Origin: Bacteroidota bacterium
GTDB lineage: Bacteria > Bacteroidota > Bacteroidia > AKYH767-A > OLB10
Direction of reading: 5' to 3'
NCBI GenBank assembly: GCA_023251535.1
Contig: JAHEYP010000006.1
Span: forward strand, 1 to 64,000
Length of the DNA stretch: 64,000 nucleotides
Below the pieces are notes generated by a model that did not search any database, was not told the origin of the DNA, and was given only the letters and a program-made list of their open reading frames with translations. The translations under genes and the position numbers were made by a program. Of this stretch, positions 8,451 to 16,329 are shown one piece after another. The stretch's first letter is position 1. The number at the start of each line of letters is the position of its first letter.

Positions 8451-9608
8451 TTATGAAATCCACGATTTGTAATAATCGTCCGACATAATTTTTAAGCCTT
8501 CTTCTGTGAGCCATAATGGTTTAAAAGTGTCAACCATCACTGCTAATTCATGCGTTTCTTTTGCTCCAATACTCTTTTCTACCGTTCCGGGATGTGGCCC
8601 GTGAGGAATTCCGGCAGGATGTAACGTTATCTGCCCTTTGGTTACCGATTTTCTGCTCATAAAGTCACCGTCAACATAGTAAAGCACTTCGTCTGAATCT
8701 ACATTTGAGTGGTTATATGGCGCCGGAATTGCTTGAGGGTGATAGTCGTACATCCTCGGCACGAACGAACAGATTACGAAATTATGGGCTTCAAATGTTT
8801 GATGAATCGGTGGTGGCATATGAAGGCGGCCAGTTATTGGTTCAAAGTCACTGATATTGAATGCATAAGGGTATAGGTTCCCGTCCCATCCAATCGCATC
8901 AAATGGATGCGTTGCATATGTATATGGGTAAACGATTCCTTGCTTTTTTATCATCACTCTGAATTCTCCTTCTTCATCGAACGTCTTCATATTCTGTGGT
9001 TTACGAATGTCTCGCTCACAGAAAGGAGAGTGTTCTTCAAATTGCCCATAGGCATTCATGTATCGTTTAGGGAACTCAATAGCAGTAAAAGAATCAACAA
9101 TAAATAGCCTATTGTTTTCGTCATTGAAATGCAGTTGAAAAATGGTTCCTCTCGGAATTACCAAATAGTCGCCGTAACCGAATTCTATGTCACCATAAAT
9201 GGTTTTTAACACTCCTGTGCCTTGATGCACGAATATTACTTCATCGGCATCGGCGTTTTTTAAGAAATATTCGGTGATTGATTTTTTGGGTGCCGCCAGC
9301 GAAATATGGAGGTCGTTATTTACTAAAACGGCCTTTTTACTTTCTATATAATCTTCTTCAGGTTTTACCTGAAATCCTTGGAAACTTTGGTGGCGAAGGA
9401 ATCTTTGAAATGCAACTTTCGGCTCTCTTGAAAATGGCTCACCTACCGATTTTACTAATGTTGGTGGATGGCAATGGTATATTAATGAATATACATTCGA
9501 AAATCCGTGAGTGGATACTAATTCTTCCGAATATAATTTTCCGTCCGGTTTACGGAACTGGGTATGGCGTTTTTTCGGAAAACTTCCTTGAGAATGATAC
9601 TGAGGCAT
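8451..9608 (-). CDS. hmgA: Homogentisate 1,2-dioxygenase
   Basis: Opens the aromatic ring of homogentisate to maleylacetoacetate in tyrosine and phenylalanine breakdown, using a mononuclear non-haem iron. The 385-residue protein has the double cupin layout: an N-terminal barrel (PRGTIFQLHF, near 150) and a C-terminal barrel with iron-ligand motifs: His and Glu in PYNHSNVDSDEVLYY and His in HPAGIPHGPHPG. The length fits the shorter bacterial HmgA form. The start at 9608 (MPQYHSQGSF) is preferred to an upstream in-frame ATG at 9668 because the longer form would begin upstream of the predicted transcription start. The gene is divergent from a fumarylacetoacetate hydrolase-family gene that should act two steps later; a maleylacetoacetate isomerase was not seen. 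Confidence 0.95.
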   Translation of the reverse strand: MPQYHSQGSFPKKRHTQFRKPDGKLYSEELVSTHGFSNVYSLIYHCHPPTLVKSVGEPFSREPKVAFQRFLRHQSFQGFQVKPEEDYIESKKAVLVNNDLHISLAAPKKSITEYFLKNADADEVIFVHQGTGVLKTIYGDIEFGYGDYLVIPRGTIFQLHFNDENNRLFIVDSFTAIEFPKRYMNAYGQFEEHSPFCERDIRKPQNMKTFDEEGEFRVMIKKQGIVYPYTYATHPFDAIGWDGNLYPYAFNISDFEPITGRLHMPPPIHQTFEAHNFVICSFVPRMYDYHPQAIPAPYNHSNVDSDEVLYYVDGDFMSRKSVTKGQITLHPAGIPHGPHPGTVEKSIGAKETHELAVMVDTFKPLWLTEEGLKIMSDDYYKSWIS

Positions 9609-9662
9609 CGTAATTTGAGGTTTGGGTGCACAAGATCGGAAATATCTTTTGCAATTTGGGTG

Positions 9663-9690
9663 TTGCAAATTTAACCATTGGCTACTTTTG
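9663..9690 (+). promoter_or_regulatory. Promoter of the FAH-family gene (TTG-N17-TACTTTTG)
   Basis: TTG (9663-9665) and TACTTTTG (9683-9690), spaced by 17 bases, match the -33/-7 pattern. They place transcription start about 13 bases before the ATG at 9710 and overlap the hmgA promoter on the other strand. Confidence 0.55.
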
Positions 9691-9698
9691 TAACCAAA
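9666..9698 (-). promoter_or_regulatory. hmgA promoter (TTTG-N21-TAAATTTG)
   Basis: On the minus strand a TTTG -33 box (9698-9695) and a perfect TAAATTTG -7 box (9673-9666) are 21 bases apart, matching the Bacteroidota consensus. The leader to the ATG at 9608 would be about 50 bases. The region overlaps the promoter proposed for the divergent gene. Confidence 0.65.
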
Positions 9699-9709
9699 TT
9701 AGAATCATC

Positions 9710-10738
9710 ATGAAATTAGTTAGCTTTAAATACAAAGGTGGTCCCGCAGTAGGGATTTACGTGAACGATAAAATTTATCCTTATCAAGAAGCTGGAAAAG
9801 CTCTAGGACTTTCTGTTCCTTTTTCCATGCGCGAATTGCTTGAAGGTGAGGAGGCTGCAATGGATCAAGCGAAAGCTGTAGAGTCTAAAATTAAAGCCGG
9901 GGAGGTGAATTCTGCTTCATTTTCATGGAGTGAAATTGAAGTGCTAGCCCCTGTTCCTCAGCCTACTTCTTGCCGCGACGGATATGCTTTCCGTCAACAT
10001 GTGGCTGCAGCTCGCCGCAACCGCGGAGTTGAAATGATCGCTGAATTTGATGAATACCCAATTTTCTATTTTACAAATCATAATGCTATTCAAGGTCCTG
10101 GTGATATTTACTGCATGCCAGATCATTTCCGTCAGCTCGATTTCGAATTAGAAGGTGCTATCGTAATTGGTAAGCGCGGAAGAAACGTTAAGGCAAAAGA
10201 CGCTGATGCATATATTGCAGGATATATGATTATGAATGATATGAGTGCTCGTTTGCTTCAAATGGAGGAAATGAAGTTGAATCTCGGTCCTGCTAAAGGG
10301 AAGGATTTTTCAACTGTTATCGGACCATATATGGTAACACCCGATGAATTAGCTCCTTATCTTATTTCGGCTAAACCTGGACATGAAGGGAATAATTACA
10401 ACTTGCGAATGACTTGTACCGTGAACGGTATTCAAGTTAGTGAGGGCAATATGGGGGATATGGATTGGACATTCGCCGAAATCGTTGAACGTTGCGCTTA
10501 TGGAGCAGATATTTTCCCGGGAGATGTAATCGGTAGCGGTACTGTTGGTACGGGATGTTTCCTTGAATTGAATGGAACCGGTAAACTCAATGATCCGAAT
10601 TATCCTGTGCAATGGTTGCAAGCAGGCGATGTAGTAGAAATGACAATCGACGGATTAGGATGTTTATCCAATACTATAAAGAAAGAAGATTCTGATTTTT
10701 CAATATTGAACTTAAAGAAGAAAGCACAAACGGCTTAA
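9710..10738 (+). CDS. Fumarylacetoacetate hydrolase family protein
   Basis: A 342-residue FAH-superfamily enzyme, which cleaves C-C bonds in acylpyruvate-type substrates with a divalent metal. Metal-site elements are visible: the D-F-E-L-E-G-A segment carries the acidic ligands and the following NDMSARLLQMEE and GPAKGKDFSTVIGPY blocks form the usual lid and substrate pocket. The N-terminus MKLVSFKYKGG is the normal FAH start; the longer frame from 9626 reaches into the promoter and is rejected. Being divergent from hmgA suggests fumarylacetoacetase activity, the last step of homogentisate breakdown, although the family also includes isomerases and decarboxylases of homoprotocatechuate pathways, so the exact substrate is inferred from context. 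Confidence 0.85.
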   Translation: MKLVSFKYKGGPAVGIYVNDKIYPYQEAGKALGLSVPFSMRELLEGEEAAMDQAKAVESKIKAGEVNSASFSWSEIEVLAPVPQPTSCRDGYAFRQHVAAARRNRGVEMIAEFDEYPIFYFTNHNAIQGPGDIYCMPDHFRQLDFELEGAIVIGKRGRNVKAKDADAYIAGYMIMNDMSARLLQMEEMKLNLGPAKGKDFSTVIGPYMVTPDELAPYLISAKPGHEGNNYNLRMTCTVNGIQVSEGNMGDMDWTFAEIVERCAYGADIFPGDVIGSGTVGTGCFLELNGTGKLNDPNYPVQWLQAGDVVEMTIDGLGCLSNTIKKEDSDFSILNLKKKAQTA

Positions 10739-10748
10739 AATGAAAAAA

Positions 10749-10796
10749 GTCAGTTCTTGCAGCCTTACGGGGCTGCTTACGAACTGACAATCAACC
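10749..10796 (+). repeat. Covarying hairpin element, copy 1
   Basis: Outer stem GTCAGTTC (10749-10756)/GAACTGAC (10781-10788), inner stem GCAGCCT/GGGCTGC around TACG (10766-10769), a four-base TTAC bulge on the 3' side and the tail AATCAACC (10789-10796). It lies 10 bases after the FAH-family stop and has no T-run, so it is not an ordinary terminator. Confidence 0.8.
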
Positions 10797-10835
10797 AGAA
10801 AAGCTAACCATTCTTCTCACACCGGATTTGGAGGA

Positions 10836-10884
10836 GTCAGTCCGGAGTAACCTTACGGGGTTACTCCTTATCTGACAATCAACC
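10836..10884 (+). repeat. Covarying hairpin element, copy 2
   Basis: Outer stem GTCAG (10836-10840)/CTGAC (10872-10876), inner stem GGAGTAACCT/GGGTTACTCC around TACG (10854-10857), 3' bulge TTAT, tail AATCAACC. The inner stem differs from copy 1 at most positions yet pairs throughout, so changes are compensatory. Confidence 0.8.
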
Positions 10885-10904
10885 TAAAAACACCAAAACC
10901 ATGT

Positions 10905-10932
10905 GTTATGCCTTACGGGGCAATATCGTCAT
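10905..10932 (+). repeat. Degenerate hairpin element, copy 3
   Basis: Only the core remains: TGCCT/GGGCA around TACG (10914-10917). The outer GTCAG/CTGAC stem and the ATCAACC tail are missing, although a GTCAT follows. It appears to be a decayed member of the same family. Confidence 0.55.
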
Positions 10933-10949
10933 AGAGAATATTTGATTTA

Positions 10950-10995
10950 GTCAGCCTGGGCTGCCTTACGGGGCAGCCCATACCTGACATCAACC
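10950..10995 (+). repeat. Covarying hairpin element, copy 4
   Basis: Outer stem GTCAG (10950-10954)/CTGAC (10984-10988), inner stem GGGCTGCCT/GGGCAGCCC around TACG (10967-10970), 3' bulge ATAC and tail ATCAACC (10989-10995). One A is lost from the tail relative to copies 1 and 2. Confidence 0.8.
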
Positions 10996-11309
10996 TAAAC
11001 CAAACAAAACCCTATTGTTTTTGCTTTTTAAATGCTCTTTTAAGAACGAAAACCTTAATCACTCTAGGTTTTATATCGAAGTTAAACGGGCATGATCTAC
11101 TAAGGTTACCCTTTTTTCATATTTACTTACAACTGTAAGTCAGGCAGTTGTAAATCGCTTAAAATATGGCGAAAACTTTGCACGACTACTGAATGTTACC
11201 TCTGTAAATTAAATTTCTCGTCGCTAAAATCGATTGTAAGAAAATCGAGAAAATGTTTCGAGGACTGTCGAAAATCATAATAAAACGAGGATGCCGCAAA
11301 AGGATTCAG
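10996..11309. other. Non-coding stretch upstream of ribBA
   Basis: No open frame of convincing quality and no recognised riboswitch (I looked for FMN-type conserved blocks) were found. It contains the inverted repeat at 11125-11153 and a weak promoter-like pair, TTG at 11148-11150 and AAACTTTG at 11173-11180 spaced by 22 bases. The rest is AT-rich with several copies of AAAATCGA-like words around 11228-11275. Confidence 0.5.
11125..11153 (+). promoter_or_regulatory. Two mutually exclusive hairpins upstream of ribBA
   Basis: TTACAACTG (11127-11135) can pair perfectly with CAGTTGTAA (11145-11153). Alternatively, ACTTAC (11125-11130) can pair with GTAAGT (11135-11140) over a 4-base loop. The two folds share bases and exclude one another. 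It could be an operator or a small switch, or chance in AT-rich DNA. Confidence 0.4.
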
Positions 11310-11317
11310 TAACTTTG
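11310..11317 (+). promoter_or_regulatory. Probable -7 box of ribBA
   Basis: TAACTTTG matches TAnnTTTG and would give a leader of about 25 bases before the ATG at 11349. No clear -33 TTG was found. Confidence 0.5.
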
Positions 11318-11348
11318 CAGTATCTCAAAAAAGAAAAAAAATCTCCCC

Positions 11349-12566
11349 ATGAATACAAATAGTGTTTTAAATACCATAGAAGAGGCATTAGAGGATATTC
11401 GCAATGGAAAAATTGTGATTGTTGTTGATGATGAGGACCGTGAAAATGAAGGAGATTTTCTTGTTGCTTCAGAATGTGCCACACCAGAAGTAATCAACTT
11501 TATGGCAACACATGGTCGCGGATTAATTTGCGTGTCTCTGTCAGAGGAAAGATGTCAAGAGTTGAATCTTCCGATGATGGTAAACAATAATACTGCCTCG
11601 CATGAGACAGCTTTTACTGTATCCGTTGATTTATTAGGACATGGCTGCACAACAGGTATTTCTGCCTCTGATCGATCTAAAACAATTTTAGCTTTAATCA
11701 ATAAGGATACAAAGCCTGAAGATTTAGGTCGCCCTGGACATATATTCCCATTAAGAGCTAAAACGGGTGGCGTTATTCGTCGCGCGGGACATACTGAAGC
11801 TTCGATGGATATGGCTCGAATTGCCGGTTTTCAACCTTCAGGAACAATAGTTGAAATAATGAATGAAGATGGCAGTATGGCTCGTCTTCCTGAATTATTA
11901 GAAATTGCCAAGAAGTTTTCAATGAAAATCGTGTCAATTGAACAACTAATTAAGTACCGATTAGAGCATGAATCATTGATTGATCGTAAAGTAGAAGTAG
12001 ACATGCCAACGGAATACGGAAATTTTAGGTTAGTAGCATATACACAAACTAATACTCTACAAGAGCATCTTGCATTAGTAAAAGGTACATGGGAGAAAGA
12101 AGAACCTGTATTAGTTAGGGTACACTCTTCTTGTATTACTGGTGATATTTTCGGATCATGTCGCTGCGATTGTGGTCCGCAGTTGCATAAAGCAATGCAG
12201 ATAATTGAAAAAGAAGGCAAAGGAGTTATTGTCTATATGAACCAAGAAGGAAGAGGCATCGGTCTTTTAAATAAGTTGAAAGCCTACAAGCTTCAAGAAG
12301 AAGGTTTAGACACTGTGGAAGCCAATCTTCAACTAGGATTTAAAATGGACGAACGCGACTATGGAGTAGGAGCACAGATAATACGTGATCTTGGTATTAC
12401 AAAAATGAAGCTAATGACAAATAATCCGACAAAACGCGTAGGATTAATTGGCTACGGACTAGAAATTGTAGAACAAGTATCGTTAGAAGTACATTCAAAT
12501 GTTCACAACCACTTTTATTTGCAAACCAAGCGCGATAAAATGGGACATACCATTAAAGTCGATTAA
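11349..12566 (+). CDS. ribBA: Bifunctional DHBP synthase / GTP cyclohydrolase II (RibBA)
   Basis: Makes the two precursors of riboflavin: 3,4-dihydroxy-2-butanone 4-phosphate from ribulose 5-phosphate and 2,5-diamino-6-ribosylamino-pyrimidinone phosphate from GTP. The 405-residue protein has the RibB domain at about 1-200 ([11 protein letters not shown] acidic loop, [38 protein letters not shown]) and the RibA domain at about 205-400 (zinc cysteines in [35 protein letters not shown]). Both catalytic sets look intact. The ATG at 11349 gives the usual start. It is a single-gene unit, bounded by a terminator; no other rib genes are near. Confidence 0.96.
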   Translation: MNTNSVLNTIEEALEDIRNGKIVIVVDDEDRENEGDFLVASECATPEVINFMATHGRGLICVSLSEERCQELNLPMMVNNNTASHETAFTVSVDLLGHGCTTGISASDRSKTILALINKDTKPEDLGRPGHIFPLRAKTGGVIRRAGHTEASMDMARIAGFQPSGTIVEIMNEDGSMARLPELLEIAKKFSMKIVSIEQLIKYRLEHESLIDRKVEVDMPTEYGNFRLVAYTQTNTLQEHLALVKGTWEKEEPVLVRVHSSCITGDIFGSCRCDCGPQLHKAMQIIEKEGKGVIVYMNQEGRGIGLLNKLKAYKLQEEGLDTVEANLQLGFKMDERDYGVGAQIIRDLGITKMKLMTNNPTKRVGLIGYGLEIVEQVSLEVHSNVHNHFYLQTKRDKMGHTIKVD

Positions 12567-12575
12567 AAAAAGATG

Positions 12576-12600
12576 AAGCCGGTGAAATGCCGGCTTTTTT
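12576..12600 (+). terminator. Terminator of ribBA
   Basis: Stem AAGCCGG/CCGGCTT around loop TGAAATG, followed by a T run, ten bases after the ribBA stop. Confidence 0.9.
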
Positions 12601-12657
12601 ATTTTCAGGGAAATGCTATTCCAATAAGTTTTTTTAGTTCTGTACCTCTGAAAAGCG

Positions 12658-12665
12658 TATATTTG
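12658..12665 (+). promoter_or_regulatory. Probable -7 box of the glmM-cysteine desulfurase operon
   Basis: TATATTTG is a perfect match to TAnnTTTG and predicts a leader of about 50 bases. The upstream spacer contains only a T-run, without a clear TTG. Confidence 0.5.
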
Positions 12666-12720
12666 CGCCTCTTAAAATCAGTACAAATAAAATTAAATTA
12701 AATAGAATCGGAGTAAAGTA

Positions 12721-14118
12721 ATGACGCTTATAAAATCAATATCAGGAATTCGCGGTACCATTGGTGGTAAGCCGGGGGATGCATTAACTCCTGTCGACAT
12801 CATAAAATTTTCATCAGCATATGGCGCATGGTTAACTATGCGAAATCCCGGAGTTCGTTGTAAAGTAGTTATTGGTCGCGATGCACGCATTTCCGGAGAA
12901 ATGGTTTCCGGATTAGTCGTTTCTACTTTGTGCAGTTTAGGAATCGATGTGATTGATACAGGATTATCAACTACTCCTACGGTAGAGATGGCAGTTCCAT
13001 ATCATGAGGCGCAAGGCGGAATTATTTTAACTGCCAGCCACAATCCGAAACAATGGAATGCGTTGAAGTTGTTAAACGAAAAAGGAGAATTTATTTCGGC
13101 AAATGACGGAACAGAATTATTAAGAATTGCAGAAAGTGATGAGGTCGTTTTTGCTGATGTAAATAAACTCGGACAAGTTTCACTTGATCAATTATCAATC
13201 GCAAGACATATTGAATCAATCCTTGCATTACCTTATGTTGATCGCAAGGCTATTGCTGCTAAAAATTTCAAAGTAGCTATTGACTGTGTAAATTCAACTG
13301 GAGGAATTGCAGTGCCTGCTCTTTTAAAAGCATTGGGAGTATCTGAAGTGATTGAGTTGTTTTGTACACCTGACGGACAGTTTCCTCACAACCCCGAGCC
13401 ATTACCTGAACACTTAACAGAAATTTCTAAAGAAGTGGTTAAGAGAGGTGCGCACTTAGGATTAGTAGTAGATCCGGATGTAGATCGTTTAGCAATTGTT
13501 TGCGAAGACGGAGAAATGTTTGGCGAAGAATATACATTGGTATCGATTGCTGATTTTATTCTTCAGCATAAGAAAGGAAATACAGTTTCGAATTTATCGT
13601 CAACAAGAGCATTGCGTGATGTTACTGAAAAGCATGGCGGAAAGCATTCTGCAGCAGCAGTAGGTGAGGTTAATGTAGTTGAGATGATGAAAGCTACTAA
13701 CGCAGTGATTGGTGGCGAAGGAAATGGAGGAGTAATTCTTCCTGAGTTGCATTACGGTCGCGATGCGTTAGCAGGTATTGCATTGTTTTTGACTCATCTT
13801 GCTAAATACGGAAAGAGTTGTTCAATGCTAAGAGCCTCTTATCCAGATTATTTTATTTCAAAAAATAAAATCGAGTTAACACCTGAAATTAATGTTGACT
13901 TGATTCTCGAGAATATCCGCACAAAATACGCGAAGCAACCGATCAATATTGTTGATGGAGTGAAGATTGAATTCGATAAAGAGTGGGTGCATCTTCGTAA
14001 GTCGAACACTGAGCCAATCATTAGAATTTATTCGGAAAGTCAATCAATGACTACTGCTAATAATCTCGCTGAAAAAATCATCTCTGATATAAAAGACATA
14101 TTAACTTCCATCAAATAA
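12721..14118 (+). CDS. glmM: Phosphoglucosamine mutase-type phosphohexomutase
   Basis: Interconverts glucosamine 6-phosphate and glucosamine 1-phosphate on the way to UDP-GlcNAc for peptidoglycan and lipid A. The 465-residue alpha-D-phosphohexomutase has the phosphoserine loop TASHNP (Ser106), the metal loop DPDVDR, the sugar-binding loop GEGNGG and the phosphate-binding tail RKSNTEPIIRIYSE. GlmM is chosen because Bacteroidota GlmM has this length and this short phosphate-binding tail; phosphomannomutase specificity cannot be excluded by motif. The start follows GGAGTAAAGTA, which carries a weak ribosome-binding-like purine block. Nine bases separate it from the cysteine desulfurase gene, so the two are probably cotranscribed. 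Confidence 0.85.
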   Translation: MTLIKSISGIRGTIGGKPGDALTPVDIIKFSSAYGAWLTMRNPGVRCKVVIGRDARISGEMVSGLVVSTLCSLGIDVIDTGLSTTPTVEMAVPYHEAQGGIILTASHNPKQWNALKLLNEKGEFISANDGTELLRIAESDEVVFADVNKLGQVSLDQLSIARHIESILALPYVDRKAIAAKNFKVAIDCVNSTGGIAVPALLKALGVSEVIELFCTPDGQFPHNPEPLPEHLTEISKEVVKRGAHLGLVVDPDVDRLAIVCEDGEMFGEEYTLVSIADFILQHKKGNTVSNLSSTRALRDVTEKHGGKHSAAAVGEVNVVEMMKATNAVIGGEGNGGVILPELHYGRDALAGIALFLTHLAKYGKSCSMLRASYPDYFISKNKIELTPEINVDLILENIRTKYAKQPINIVDGVKIEFDKEWVHLRKSNTEPIIRIYSESQSMTTANNLAEKIISDIKDILTSIK

Positions 14119-14127
14119 TCCCAAACC

Positions 14128-15261
14128 ATGAAAGTTTATCTTGACAATGCTGCTACAACGGCGATACATCCTGATGTTGTAGAAACTATGATCCCAGTAT
14201 TGAGAAATCAATTTGGAAATCCTTCTTCAATTCATGCTTTCGGACGTGAAGTTCGCTCAGCAGTGGAAGCTGCGAGAAAAAAAGTAGCAACATTACTCAA
14301 GACAAGTCCTTCGGAAATTTTCTTTACTTCGGGTGGAACTGAAGCCGATAATATGGCTATCAGATGTGGAATACATGATTTGGGATTAAAGCATGCTATT
14401 ACATCTGCACTCGAGCATCACGCAGTGTTACATACATTGGAAGAGCTTGCTCACAAAGGAGAAGTAAAGTTAAGTATCGTAAATGTTGATGAACAAGGTC
14501 ACATTGATTTAGCGCATTTAGAGGAGTTGCTTAAAAACAATGAAAGAAGTTTTGTTTCATTGATGCATGCGAATAATGAAATCGGAACATTAATTCCGTT
14601 ACAACAAGTTGGAGAATTGTGTCGTAAGTACGATGCGGTTTTTCATTCTGATACAGTGCAAACTATGGGGCACTTTGCTCATGATTTGTCAAGTTTGCCG
14701 GTCGATTTTGTTACTTGCGCTGCGCATAAATTTCACGGACCCAAAGGAGTTGGATTTTTGTTTATCAACAAGCGCGTAAAAATTAAACCATTTATCACTG
14801 GTGGAGCTCAAGAGAGAAATATGCGTGGAGGTACCGAGAATGTTTACGGTATTATTGGATTAGCAAAAGCACTCGAAATTGCTTACAATGATATGGAAGA
14901 AGATATTGCACATATCAAAGGCCTTAAGAATTATATGGCTGAGCAATTAGTAAATGATATTCCAGGAGTACGATTTAACGGAGATATTACTGATAACAGT
15001 TTGTATACAGTTTTAAATGTTTCATTCCCTCCAACTGAAAATGCAGAGATGCTTTTGTTTAATCTCGATATTGCAGGAATAGCTTGTTCTGCAGGAAGTG
15101 CTTGTTCATCGGGAAGTGATATCGGATCTCATGTACTACGAGGGATAAAAGCCGACATGACTCGCCCTTCTATCAGATTTTCTTTTTGCAGATTTAATAC
15201 GAAAGAAGAAATCGATTATACACTTGAAAAACTAAAAGAACTTTTTTTAGTTAAGGCGTAA
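14128..15261 (+). CDS. Cysteine desulfurase (IscS/NifS family)
   Basis: PLP enzyme that takes sulfur from cysteine for Fe-S clusters, thiolated tRNA or other cofactors. The 377-residue protein shows N-terminal VYLDNAATT, the SGGTEADN motif, the PLP lysine K201 in AAHKFHGPKG and the catalytic cysteine C326 in ACSAGSACSSGSD, close to the IscS SGSACTS loop. The compact length and the GGTEADNMA block place it in group I (IscS/NifS) rather than SufS. No Fe-S scaffold gene is adjacent, so the acceptor is unknown. Its stop is three bases from the convergent last gene of the polysaccharide cluster, with no terminator visible between them. Confidence 0.93.
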   Translation: MKVYLDNAATTAIHPDVVETMIPVLRNQFGNPSSIHAFGREVRSAVEAARKKVATLLKTSPSEIFFTSGGTEADNMAIRCGIHDLGLKHAITSALEHHAVLHTLEELAHKGEVKLSIVNVDEQGHIDLAHLEELLKNNERSFVSLMHANNEIGTLIPLQQVGELCRKYDAVFHSDTVQTMGHFAHDLSSLPVDFVTCAAHKFHGPKGVGFLFINKRVKIKPFITGGAQERNMRGGTENVYGIIGLAKALEIAYNDMEEDIAHIKGLKNYMAEQLVNDIPGVRFNGDITDNSLYTVLNVSFPPTENAEMLLFNLDIAGIACSAGSACSSGSDIGSHVLRGIKADMTRPSIRFSFCRFNTKEEIDYTLEKLKELFLVKA

Positions 15262-15264
15262 ACG

Positions 15265-16326
15265 TTAGTTTTTTGCCGGAATACTCTTCGGGTAATTATT
15301 CATAAAGCGAATCATCCAGTCTGCAAAGTTTATCTTCGCAGCAAGCATTATTTTTCTTCTTTCTGCGAAGGTTTCCTTAAGATTTGGATCTGATAATAGC
15401 TCGTCGAGTTTAGTATAAAGTCCTTCTACATTATTGGTTCTAATACCATAAGTAAGGCTATATACGTGCTCGAGATCTTCTAAGTATCCAAGTTCTCCAA
15501 CAAAGTCGTTGAATCGCAAAGCAGGCGTTCCTAATACTGCCGATTCAGCTGTCATTGTTTGGCTATCGCCTATAAACATATCAGCGTAATATAATGCATG
15601 GTGAATGTCGGCAGCTCTAATTACAATTCGATATGGCTCAAATTGCGGAGGAAGTTTGCGCTCTGAAGTAATGTATACTTTGCCATGCTTTTCGAGCATA
15701 GAAATTAGTCGTGATGCGATTTCGTCGTTGATACCGGATTTGCCTACATCGTGATATGCACCAAGTTCAGAGAAACGAATAATGTAATTCTTAGTGTTCA
15801 AGTCGAAAATGCTCGACACTTTATTGATGTCAGGCGTAAAGTGATCGGGGTGGAGGTATGCTAATTCGTGGTAGCTGTTATAAGGGATTTTCTTATAATT
15901 CCATTTCCACGCACTACAGCAATCGGGACAAATTAAATGCGTTGCCATTGGCCCTGCAATTTTTGCGAAGTCGGCAACTTTTTCAAAGTCATCTTCAAAA
16001 AACACACAAGAAGGAATTCTGAAAATTTTTCCTAGTACTGTTAATTCCGCTGCACTTCCAGCTAATAATTTAGGTTTATGCTGACGAACTATTTTCGCAA
16101 TGCGTAACATTCTTTTTCCGAAGTTGCGCAAGATCTCTAGTTTGTTTTTTGCAGGCTTTGCTTTCTCGTCGATATTGAAATAGTTCACTCCTTCCTCTTG
16201 AAGCAATTTCTCGAGGATATCTTTCGATTTTATTAAAACTATTGCTCTTTCATTGCCAAACGATTTGATGGCATGTTTAAACAAATGATAATGCGCGGGG
16301 TGACCTAAGTAAAATAGTACTTTCAT
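15265..16326 (-). CDS. DUF354-family glycosyltransferase-like protein
   Basis: A 353-residue protein with the DUF354 beginning MKVLFYLGHPAHYHLFK and a C-terminal half (DMFIGDSQTMTAESAVLGTPALRFND) that resembles the nucleotide-sugar site of GT-B folds and of UDP-GlcNAc 2-epimerase. Such proteins occur in archaeal and bacterial surface-glycan clusters and are thought to be glycosyltransferases, though direct biochemistry is scarce. It is the last gene of the 19-gene minus-strand cluster, 3 bases after the acyltransferase gene. It might also act as an epimerase-like enzyme; fold-level similarity is the main evidence. Confidence 0.75.
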   Translation of the reverse strand: MKVLFYLGHPAHYHLFKHAIKSFGNERAIVLIKSKDILEKLLQEEGVNYFNIDEKAKPAKNKLEILRNFGKRMLRIAKIVRQHKPKLLAGSAAELTVLGKIFRIPSCVFFEDDFEKVADFAKIAGPMATHLICPDCCSAWKWNYKKIPYNSYHELAYLHPDHFTPDINKVSSIFDLNTKNYIIRFSELGAYHDVGKSGINDEIASRLISMLEKHGKVYITSERKLPPQFEPYRIVIRAADIHHALYYADMFIGDSQTMTAESAVLGTPALRFNDFVGELGYLEDLEHVYSLTYGIRTNNVEGLYTKLDELLSDPNLKETFAERRKIMLAAKINFADWMIRFMNNYPKSIPAKN

Positions 16327-16329
16327 AAA

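Noticed and set aside
9609-9668. Longer N-terminus for hmgA
   Set aside because: The extra 20 residues start upstream of the predicted transcription start and are not part of the family.
10749-10788. Rho-independent terminator of the FAH-family gene
   Set aside because: Stems are strong but no T-run follows any copy, and the loop and tail are conserved across copies in a way terminators do not need.
10749-10995. CRISPR-like array
   Set aside because: The copies are hairpins with differing stems, not identical direct repeats, and the intervals are not spacer-like; no cas genes are nearby.
11000-11348. FMN riboswitch before ribBA
   Set aside because: I could not find the conserved riboswitch sequence blocks; only a simple alternative hairpin is present.
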